A stretch of DNA of 64,000 nt from Litsea cubeba (lineage: Eukaryota > Streptophyta > Magnoliopsida > Laurales > Lauraceae): NCBI GenBank assembly GCA_012931725.1, contig CM022946.1, forward strand, positions 52,097,961 to 52,161,960, written 5' to 3'. The notes under the pieces are model-generated. The model was not told where the DNA came from. It worked only from the letters and a program-made list of their open reading frames with translations, and made no database searches. The position numbers and the translations under genes were made by a program. Positions 12,001-23,516 of the stretch are shown one piece after another (the first letter of the stretch is position 1; every line of letters begins with the position of its first letter).

Positions 12001-15000
12001 ACATCATTAAACAGGTTTAATATCATATTTAGCAAGTTATGATACTAGTAGACATCCAAGCACAAAAAAGGAAAGACAACCAGCAAAAGAGTCATACTAT
12101 CATGGTCAAGTAAGATCATTTTGTCTTCATGATTGCCACTTCTTTAAAACATGCGCTTCACGAATGGGGTCCGGGGGTATCCCCCGGCGGGGATCAAGCT
12201 GCTTCGGTCAGCTCGCGGGGGACAGGGGGGTAGCGCCCCCGGACCGGATTTTTTTATGAAGTTCTTCCTTCAGAACCTGTGTCCCTTAAGAAATTACATT
12301 GAATCCTAAGCCTCCTGACGAATCCTAAACCCTAAACCCTGAGAAAATGGAGTTGGGACTACTAGGGGGTAGTCACAGAAGGTTCACAGCAGTGAAAATG
12401 GAGAAAAGAGAGGAAGAGAGATGAAAAAGTGGGCCAAAAGTCGTCATGGGAGGTTTTCTAGGTCCCCTCCATGCCTTAGAAGTTGTAGCAGCCCTTTAGG
12501 GACCCTTAGGAAGCGCTTAGGGAAGAGAAAGAAGTGAAAGAAGAAGGATAACATACATTAAAAAAAAAAAATTCCCGTCAGACGATATAACGGCCGTTAT
12601 TTTGAAAATAACGATTGTTATAACGGTTTGGCCGTTATATTCAAAATAACGGCCATTATGGGCCGTTATTTTGGCGATTTTTTAGGCCGTTACATATCAC
12701 AGCTGTTATATACAATATAACGGCACGGTATCGGCCGTTACCATTACAGAACAGAACGGCCGTTATATAACGGTAACGGCCGTTATTTTAAACCCCGATT
12801 AGCCATCACCAATACTGACTTTTAATGGGTTTTAATCTGAAACCCAAATCTATAGAGTTTGTTTTGGAACTCTATTCTTAACACCTTCTATTATATTTTG
12901 TTATTCTATATACATCTTAAACACCTTAAAAGCAATTAAAGCTGAAAATTTTTTTTCTTAATTTTTCTGAATATTTTTGTAAATTATTTCTTACCCAAGA
13001 ACCCATATACTCAATGCAACAGCATATTTTCTATATATTAGGCATATTATAAATATTATATTTATATATAAGTGACTGGGGCTTAATTTTTTTCCTGAAT
13101 CCAAGCCCTTGTCAAGGTTCAGGTTGTTAATTTAAAATCGAGTTTGGGTTTGGTCCTGTCATGCATAATCAATTTGCGTCCAGGCCCTCTATTAATTCGG
13201 GTTCAGGTTTTATGTTGGTTTCTACGGGCATAAACTTCATCTTTGATTTGGATAAAAATACATCAAGGTGGTGTTGTTCCTTTAAACTGCCATCTTTTGG
13301 AGTGGTTACACTGGCAATCGATTTTTTTATGTGGTTATCCTGTTGGCGTTTCAAGCTTGAAACAAAGAAATAAGTTTTCTTTTTTTTTTTTTTTTTTAAT
13401 GGTGAGATTGTTCAGTGTTATTTAATTGTGCTGGCATCGGTTTATATAGCACCAAAATCTGGTTTGTTCCTGCCGCATGGAGGATTTTCTCCACCAACTA
13501 ACTCATGCAAATTAAAGGAATGGTCTATTCATATTCTTGCAAAGTTTTAACATGTGAATTCATTTTTGTTGAGATTGGTATCAAGTGGTTGCTTCTTGTT
13601 GCCTTTGCTATTTTTATTGTTATTTTTAATTACAAATCTGTACATGCCACTCTGGTGAGAAGGTTTTGTAGGTAAATCAACTTATCCTATAGTGACCGAG
13701 TGCTTACTACTTGATACAAGAGGAGGCCTCAGATTTGTACTTTGTTCTTTTTCTGCAAGATTGTCTATGGTGAAGGGGATGGCTTCACATCATCCAGGAT
13801 AAAGAGGGAGAAACTTTGTAGATTTCACACCCGGAAAGAAAATAGATTTACTATATATTATTAAGCTTGATTGTGTGTCACATATATTGGACTTGCTTGC
13901 TGACTTTTGATGAGGATGGACCATAGAGTTCCCTTTTACACGACCATTCTCCTACAAATAGAAACTTGATACAGACTCTTAACATGAAAAGCAACTAAAA
14001 AGCACCTTAACATTGAATGTAATTAAAAAACCTAAATTCATACTTGCATTATACCTCATTGCTAATTGGGGCCATAAATTCTCAAATACTCATCACTCAT
14101 CAGTATTGTACAATCTTGGGCTCATTTAACCCATCAAACACATCTATTTTTATGTCAATTAAACACTTTTTTACACATGAAACATGCCCATCTGTAGAAA
14201 AAATGAAATAATACTGAAATAGTAGATACCTATTTTACTGAAACATGTCATTTGTCTTATGTGGGATCTTTGTTTAGTGGATTTGGGACCCTCTCACGGA
14301 TCTTGAAAAGCTGGCAACTGCATCACTATTGAAGTAATGGATATCTTTCATTCAAAAGTTGAGGTGCCTATCAAATATTCTTAATTGGATTTGAGTGGTC
14401 CGCCAAGAGGGCTGGTTATTGTGGGACAGATTCTGATCACACCATATTCCTTTTTGCTTCAAACTGGCCTTTGAGCATAACCAGATTGTTGAAATTCAGC
14501 TTAGTGTTGGGTTGATTTAATATGTTTTGATCAAGATCAATCCATACTAACCTGAGTTTGTTCTGGGTGAACCCATCTCATGTTAAAAGTCAACTATCAC
14601 CTGTATGCTTAGCCATGCATGAGGCTGAAATCAAAATGAAAATATGTTGTCCTGAAGATACTACTGTCTAAATAAGCTAATTTCATTGCTGTGTGTCAAT
14701 AGTAAATAGGTAGGAACCATGATATTGATTGTGAAAAGTGGCAAGCATATCAATTTGTTGCATTTGAAAGTGGAAACTGTCAGAAATTCCATTTTCTCGT
14801 GGAATTATTTACAAGCTGTATGCCAGTAATTCTGTTCTATTTTTCTGCAGCCCTATGTTTTCACCTTTTGAATGCTTCGAGCATAGTGGTTAAGATACTC
14901 CTTTATTTTCTTGAAGGTGTTGTATCAAGATCCTGTAACAGGTGTGGATGTCCAAACACAAACTTTGACCACATCATCAGGCAATGTTCTTAAGTATGGA

Positions 15001-18000
15001 TCCCTCATAATTGCTACAGGATGTGCATTTGTAAGGTACCACATGCGCTCTGAAAATGATTGTGTGTTGATTACTAGAATCTTTTCTAGGCTATATTAAT
15101 TTTTTGATAACTATTTTTCCTCTATATTCCCCCTCAAAACTTTGCTCTTTTCCCTTTTATTTTCATATTTTCCTAAAGTGGTATTCAAATGCCATTAGTT
15201 TGACAGTCTAATTTAGAAGTCATGAATGCCATAACAATATTTTACTTCCAATACACAAGATCCCGTGGTGAAGTGGAAGGTGCTCAAGATTGCAACTATT
15301 TTGAGTTTGTTGGTTAAAGTCACTATACCAATAAATATACAAGGGCCCACCTAATTTTTTTTTTTTTTTTTTTTTGGGGGGGGGGGGATCATCATCCCAA
15401 CCACTTGATAATAAACAGTACACAATCCATCCAACGATCCAGTCCATTTGGATGGGTGCTAAACTTAGGATCGGTGGCTATGGGGGGGGGGGGGGGGGGT
15501 CCTTGTTTTATGGTCCACTCGGATGTATTGCCAGGTGGGCCCCACTAGATAATTAGGCATGCGGTGCTCGCCTTATTGTGAGAAACTGGTGCTCACCTGA
15601 GGTGCGTGCGTGTGTAAAGGTCATTACCCTGTGCGGGTCTCGCCAACGTAGGGTCCTGGGAGAGTCCAAACTGGGTTCCGACGAAGTAGGGTCTTGTGAG
15701 AGTCCAGATTGGAGACAGACCTAACCTTTGGCAATTTTGCATGGAGTGGCTGCTCGCAGGTCTTAAACTTGCATTTTCATGCATTGCACCCGAGACTTTT
15801 ACCATTGCACCAAAGCAATGACCTTATATATATATGTATGCATCCATGAATGTATTGTATCTTATAGTCTTCATAGTTTTTTTAAATGTCTTTTGGAGCG
15901 AAAAATTTGATATGAAAGATTTCGGACATTTGTTATACTTCTTGGGGATATTGTAGCATACTCTTGAAAAGGAAATCTTCTCAGTTGAAATGTATTGAAA
16001 GCATCATCTGTCTAGCTGGTCTTACAAATGATAAGGTTGCTGAAACTTCATTTATACAATGCCTATATGATGCCTTCAGATGGGTTCCTCTATCAGATTC
16101 CCCTTTTTATTGACAAGTTGACAGTTCTGTATTCTCACAGTTACTTGACCATTTATTATTTTTTGATTTTCATGCCATGAGGCAGTTTGTGGAAACTGTC
16201 AACTGGGTCAGTGGTCACTGTCAAATGGGTCACAGCCCATAAAGCCCAACTTGTGGGTCAAATCTGTACAGCTACGTAATTGATTCTTTGCCTTATTAGG
16301 AGATATAATTAGATGTTAATTAGATTAGGATGACTGTAATTTAGTTAATTACTTCAATCAGTGTAACACTTTTGGAAACATGACATCTATATATTGAAGC
16401 ATCGTGACCCTCAAAAGGGATCATCGAACTCACAAACTGTTCTTTGTCTTCTTCCCTCTCTGGCTTTGACATGGTATCGGAGTTGTGCTTCTGAGAGTGA
16501 ATCATCTCCATCTTCCAAACATTGGAAGTTGTCATAGTCTCTGAGAGACTCTCTGGTATATTATCTTCATCTTCCAAGCATTGGAAGTCGCCAGATCAAG
16601 GTGTGATCAGATGTGGCCCATCCCAGATCAGCATTATTGAGCCTGGATATTGCAACTAATCTGGTCGCCTGCTTCTAGTATTTGTGGACAATCTTTGAGG
16701 ATTTTTTGCACACAGATCAAGGATCTGTGCTTTGGAAAAGCAAATCGTGGTTGTTCCCTCCTCTGATCAACAGTGGCCCACCTGCGATCATCTCACAATC
16801 CACAAGCTACACTCACTCCAGCCTTGGTCGTCCATCTCTTCTTGTTATTTTAGAGATTTTTTCAGCATTTTTCAGAGATCAAAGGTAGGCGCTTTGTTCC
16901 AGCTTGCGATTATTCACTTTCTTTAAACATCACAGCCGCACAAAATGATTGATTATGATCGGATCTGGATGAAACTTGTACTGCTGGAAAGGGAATTGGA
17001 TACTAGACTCTAGCTACTGGTCTGATAATCACTTAGATCCGTCTGTGGGTCCCATGCAAGGATCCCACCTCATTTTTTCTGGTCGTCTGGGTTATTTTAG
17101 TGCATTTTTTGCACTGTGTGTTCTGTTGCTGCTTGACAGTCTCTGCTATCTCATCTGATCTCTTCTACTGCTGACTGTGTGCTGTTTTTTTTTAACAAAA
17201 TAGGCATTTTTTGTGCTATTTGCTGTTGGATAAATTCTTATCTGAGGGCTGTTTATCTTCTTTGGTAGATTTCTGAAATGGACAAACGTGAAATTAAATT
17301 GATTAAATTTAATGGAAAGATTTATACTTCTTGGTCCTATCAATTTCAAGTCTATCTTGAAGGAAAGGAAATGTGGGGACTTGTTTCAGGATGGGATCCG
17401 AGACCTAAGGAAGATGAGAAAAAAATACTCTCTTGGAATACTAAGGATGCCTAGATAAAAACCTGGATTCTTGGTTCTGTTGAACCACAATAAATCTTGA
17501 ACCTCAAACCGTACAAGACTTCCAAGGAGATGTGGGAATATCTGAAACAAGTGTATCACCAAGGGAACTCTGCAACTGGAGATTGCTCAGTATTCCCAAC
17601 GCACCTCTTCCATCAAGGACTATTATACGGGATTTCTCAATTTATGGGCAGAATATGATGAAATCAAATACCTTAATGTATTTGAGGCAGCCCTTTCTGA
17701 GATTCAAAAATTACAGGCAACTTTTCATAGAGATCAGTTCTTCATGAAATTGAGATATGAATATGAGATAATTCGTTCCAATCTGATGAGCAGAGTTCAT
17801 CTCCATCCCTGAATGAATGTCTTAATGAACTCTTGCGAGAGGAACAAAGTCAGCTCACTCAGCATGTTCTGAAGCAACATTCCTCAGGGAACTCTCCTGA
17901 TATCGCATATGGTGCCACTGCCCATTACACCCCTGGTGTCTCTCACGGTCCGGGAGGGATCATTCATCATACCAAGGATGAAAATAGCGGTAGCGGCGGG

Positions 18001-21000
18001 CGTCTACGCCCGCCGCCAAACCGCTACGAAGCCGGCGATACGTAGCATAGCGGTGCGATTTGAAAAAATTGCCCAAAAAATCTGAAAAAAATTCCAGAAA
18101 ATCCAAAAAATTGTAAAATGAAAGAATATGTGGTTCTTTTGCAAAAGTAAGTAAGAAAAGGGGGCATAGCGGTGCCCTCAATATATGAAGTGCTGTATCA
18201 CTTTATAAAGAAAATAATAGTAATGATTAGTTTTTTCACATGTATTCATATTTCCTAGTCATACTAACTTAGAAAGTAATGGAAAGCTCATAAAAAAAAA
18301 AAAAAAAACTAGAACATGAAATAAAGGCATAAGACTTAAGAGTTAGGTCATTACTCATTAATGAACATTGAACAATTAAATATCAATACTTCAACATTCA
18401 AGGTTTAAATTCAATTAAGTGAATGAACTATGAAGTTATGAAGTGATCAACAATCAACATTCAACACCAATTTAATGTGATCAACAATCAACATTCAACA
18501 CCAATTTAGAAATGACAGAGTAGAGAGTTAGTGAAGGAAATAGGAATATCTTAGTCACTAGCACAATGAAGGTTCTTTATAAAACAATTTAATTAAGACC
18601 AGTTTGAAATCTAGTAGTAATAGGTAACTATATCTTTACTACCATACAATTTCAAACATAATTAAATAGGTTTAATATCTTATTTAGCAAGTTATGATAA
18701 TAATAGACATCCAAGCACAAAAACGGAAAGACAACGAGCAAAGAGTCCTAGCTATCATGGTCAAGTAGGATCCTTTCGTCTTCTTGATTGACACTTTTCT
18801 AAAACATGCGCTTCGCGGAGGGGGTCCGGGGGTATCCCCCGGCGGGAGTCGAGCGGCCGCCACGTTTTGTGGCGGTGGTAGCGGCCGCTACACATGTAGC
18901 GGCCGTAGCAGTGCGATACCCGCTATTTATAAAATAGCGTGGCGGTACCGGCCGCCACGGCCGATATATCGGCCGCTACGCTACGTAGCAGCCAATATTT
19001 TTATCCATGCATCATACTACTTCTGCTGCTAAAGGACAACCCTCTGCAAGAGATCTCAGCAAAATCCAATGTTTTGGCTGTAAGAGTTATGGACACTATG
19101 CTTCACAGTGTAAGACCAAGTTTTGTAATTATTGCAAATCAAATGGTCATGTTATTAATGATTGCAAAAGGCGGCCACAAAATCGCACTCCACGAGCATA
19201 TCATGTTAACACTGTAGATGCTACTACTTCCAGTGATAGTCCTTCAGCACCTGTCATGCCTTCACCACCTCCTGCCTCCACTACTGCTCTCAGATCACCC
19301 TTGAGCTTAATCAACAAATGATCATCAATGCCTTCTCTGCACTTGGCATTTCAGGTAACCACCAATCCTATTCCTCCATATGGTTTATTGATTTTGGAGC
19401 TTCCAATCACATGACCTCCTCCACCACTCATCTCTCTAACCTACAACCATGCAATGGCAATTTGCAAAGTCCATACTACTGATGGTCAAAAGCTTCCTAT
19501 TACCGCTACTGGTGATATCATTCATTCATTACTTCATACAAATGTCTTTCTATCTCCTCATCTAACTACAAATCTTCTGTCTGTTGGACAACTGGTTGAT
19601 GATAATTGTGATATTTCTTTTTCTCGCTCTGGTTGTGTTGTGCAGGATCAAGTGGTCGGGGATGGTGATCGCGAAGGGGCCTAAGTGTGGACGCCTGTTT
19701 CTTCTTGTTATGCCTTTCTATCAGAATAAAAAGATTTCTACTTTCTCTGTTTTTCTCCTCAAGATGTTTGGAGGCTCTGGCATAATAGATTACGCCATCC
19801 TCATTCAAAACTGTTATCTCTGATGTTGAAAACAGGTGGTATTAATATAAATAAAACATCTTTTAGTCATATTTCTGATGAGTGTTTTGTTTGCAAACTT
19901 GGAAAAAGCAAAGTTCTTCCCTTTTCATCCAAATCTACTATGGCTTCCAATTGCTTTGACATTATTCATAGTGACGTATGGGGGATTACTCCTGTAATCT
20001 CTCATACCCATTTCAAATATTTTGTCACCTTTATTGATGATCATAGTAGATTCACATGGGTTTATTTTTTGCACTCTAAATCTGAAGTCTTTGATGCTTT
20101 CAAAAATTTATGAAAATCAGTTTTCTACTCACATAAAAGTTCTCCACTCTGATTCCGGAGGGGAATATATGTCCCATCAGTTTCAAACTTATCTGTAAAA
20201 ACACGGGATTTTATCGCAGCGATCGTGCCCTTACACTCCTTAACAGAACGGAGTGGCAGAACGAAAAAACAGACATCTCCTTGATACTGTTCGTTCTCTT
20301 CTCTCAGAATCATCAGTTCCAGCGAGATTTTGGCCCGAAGTTTTAGCCACTGCGGTTCATTTAATCAATCGCTTACCATCCCATCGCCTCAACAATCAAA
20401 CACTATACCTTCGTCTCTTTCATAAAGATCCTACTTATACCCACATGTGCATTTTTGGATGTATTTGTTTTGTTCATCTTCCCCTATTGAACGTACCAAA
20501 TTAACTGCTCAATCCGCCCAATGTGCCTTCCTTGGCTACGCATCTCACCAAAAGGGATATATATGCTATGATCCTGTGGTCAACCGCCTTCGCATTTCTC
20601 GCAATGTCACATTTTTTGAAAATCAACGTTTTTTCTCTACCCATTCCTCGGATTTACCTTCTTTTTCTCATCTACCAGATTTTTCTGACACAATCTCTTC
20701 TCCACTCATTGTTTATGAACGTCGTCGTCATGAGGATGTTCCACTACTGCCTCCCTCTCTGGATCCCTCACCGGCACCTGATCTTGCCCCCGCTTCATCC
20801 CCTGATGCTTCATCTCCACCGCACCTTCGACGCTCTACTCGTCTCTCTAAGCCTTCATAAAAATATGGATTCACTCACACATCCTTGCTTGCTACCCTCC
20901 CCTCTATTGCTATTCCTACTTCTTACTTACAGGCGGTGAAGCATGACTGTTGGCAAAAGGCTATGCACGAAGAATTAGCTGCACTGCAGGAGAATCATAC

Positions 21001-23479
21001 TTGAGATATTGTTCCATGTCCCTCATCTGCAAAACCTATTGGCTGCAAATGGGTTTTTTCGGTCAAACTTAAGGCTGATGGCTCGTTGGATCGTTATAAA
21101 GCACGGTTAGTCGCATTGGGCGACCGACAGGAATATGGCATCGACTATGAAGAAACATTTGCTCCAGTTGCAAAACCAAACCAAACCAAACCAAGCCTTT
21201 TCCCACTAGGTGGGGTCGGCTATATGGATTTGACGACGCCAATCAAATCTGTTTAGGGCCATGTCCTCCGTTAGATTCATGTAGGCAAGATCATATTTAA
21301 TAGTTTCTTTCCAACTTCTCTTGGGTCTCCCTCTCCCTCTTCTACTCTTAGCAAACTCCATGCTTTCACACCTTTTAACAGGTGCCTCTGTTGGACGCCT
21401 TCTAACATAGCCGAACCATCTCAGTCGATTTTCTCTCATTTTATCTCCAATCGCTACTATTCCTACTATGCCCCTAATTTCCAGATTCCTAATCCTATCT
21501 CTCCTTGTGATCCTGCACATCCATCTTAGCATTCTCATCTCCGTAACTTCCATCTTCTTGACATGATTATGCTTTACTGCCCAACACTCTGATCCATATA
21601 CAACGCTGGCCGTACCGCCACCTTATAATACTTTCCTTTAACCTTGAGGGGGACTTTCCGATCATACAAGACCCCCGAAGCACTCCTCCATTTGGTCCAC
21701 CCGGCTTGAATCCTGTGACTTACATCAGTATCAATCCCTCCATCCTGTTGCACCATAGATCCAAGGTACCTAAAGTTTTCTTTTTCTACTATCTTTTGTG
21801 TGTCCAAACTTACTTCTATGTTATCAGGTGTCCTACTTCTATCTTTGCTCCAGTTGCAAAGATGACAACAATCCGTACTGTTCTTGCCATTGTTGCTTCT
21901 CACTCGTGGCCTCTTTACCAATTTGATGTCAAGAATGCCTTCCTTCACGGTGATCTCAAGGAAGAAGTCTATATGCGACTTCCCCAAGGCAATTACGGGT
22001 ATCTCGGTAGGAGACTGCGCGCGCTTACGACGCTCTCTATATGGTCTTAAGCAAGTTCCACGCGCTTGGTTTGAGAAATTTAAGGATGCTCTCCATCTAC
22101 AGTTCTCTCAAAGTGCTTCTGATCCTTCTATGTTCCTTCATCGCTCTTCAAATGGGCTTACTGTCCTCTTGGTGTACGTGGATGATATCATCATATCTGG
22201 GACAAATTCTGGCATGATCACCCATCTACAGGCATCCTTACATGAATCTTTTTATATGAAAGACTTAGGGCCACTCACATACTTTTTAGGCCTTGAGGTT
22301 CATCAGTCAGAGAAAGGTCTCATTCTCAATCAACACAAATATGCTATGGATCTCATTGAGACGGCTGGTCTTCAAAACTCAACTCCCGTACATACACCTG
22401 TTGAGGCCAATCTTCAACTCGCAAACGATACGGGTGATATTCTTCCTGATGCCACAATGTATCGCCGTTTAGTCGGTGGCTTGATCTACTTGACTATCAC
22501 TTGGCCCGATATCTCATATGCGGTGAATCTGGTTAGTCAGTTCATGACACAACCATGCCATCTCCACCTCGTTGCTGTTCGGCGCATTCTTCGCTATGTT
22601 CTTCATGCACCATCTCGTGGCCTTTTCTTTCCTGTGGGCAATTCAACTTCTCTCATCGCTTACTCAGATTCTGACTGGGCTGGTTGTCCTGATAGTCGAT
22701 GGTCTACCACGGGTTGGTGCATGTTCTTAGGGGACTCATTGATCTCCTGGAAGTGTAAGAAACAAGATAAAGTCTCCAAATCATCTACAGAAGCAGAATA
22801 TCGTGCTATGTCGGCAGCCACCTCTGAAATTATCTGGCTTTGGGGTCTCCTTTCTTAGCTTGGATTTCCACAATCTAGCCCTACACCTCTCTATGCCGAC
22901 AATACCAGTGCCATAAGGATTATGAAAATCCTGTCTTCCATGAACGCACAAAGCATATTGAAGTGGCTTGTCATTACATACGTGATGAATTTGTGTGTGA
23001 AGCAATTACTCTTCTTCATGTTTCTACCAGACTTCAAATTGCAGATATATTTACCAAGGGACTTCCTTGGCCACGACACCAATTCTTAGTTGGCAAATTG
23101 ATGCTCGTGGATTCACCCGCATCAATTTGAGGGGGGGGGGGGGGGGGGTCAAGTAGGTCAGTAGGTCGCTGTCAAATGGGTCACAGCCCATAAAGCCCAA
23201 CTTGTGGGTCAAATCTGTACAGCTATGTAATTGATTCTTTGCCTTATTAGGAGATATAATTAGATGTTAATTAGATTAGGATGACTGTAATTTAGTTAAT
23301 TACTTCAATCACTGTAACACTTTTGGAAACATGAAATCTATATATTGAAGCATCGTGACCCTCAAAAGGGCATCGAATTCACAAACTGTTCTCTGTCTTC
23401 TTCCCTCTCTGGCTTTGACAGAAACTGCCACTTTTATCCATTGGTGTTAGCTGTTGTCTGGATTCTAAGATATCTTGGA

Positions 23480-23516
<37 letters not shown>

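Larger units (their letters stand above)
16197..23420 (+). mobile_element. Copia-1: complete LTR retrotransposon in intron 5 (7.2 kb)
   Basis: LTRs at 16197-16471 and about 23149-23420 begin and end with TGTCAA / TTGACA and are flanked by a 5-bp duplication GAAAC (16192-16196 and 23421-23425). A primer-binding site complementary to initiator Met-tRNA (TGGTATCGGAG) follows the 5' LTR at 16472. A G-rich polypurine tract precedes the 3' LTR. Gag-pol order is gag, protease, integrase, reverse transcriptase, RNase H, which defines Copia. The element carries a MITE (element B) in gag and an RTE LINE in the reverse transcriptase. It lies in the same orientation as MDAR. Roughly ten LTR differences seen by eye suggest it is not recent. 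Confidence 0.93.

Noticed and set aside
15031..15036. GTAAGG at 15031 as the donor of exon 5
   Set aside because: A better-looking donor, but it leaves phase 0, which does not fit exon 6. GTACC at 15036 gives the right phase and the conserved spacing GC-xxx-RFP.
21574..21987. Treating the minus-strand frames in Copia-1 as antisense Copia genes
   Set aside because: They encode RTE LINE reverse transcriptase and are bounded by a 17-bp target duplication, so they belong to a nested LINE.
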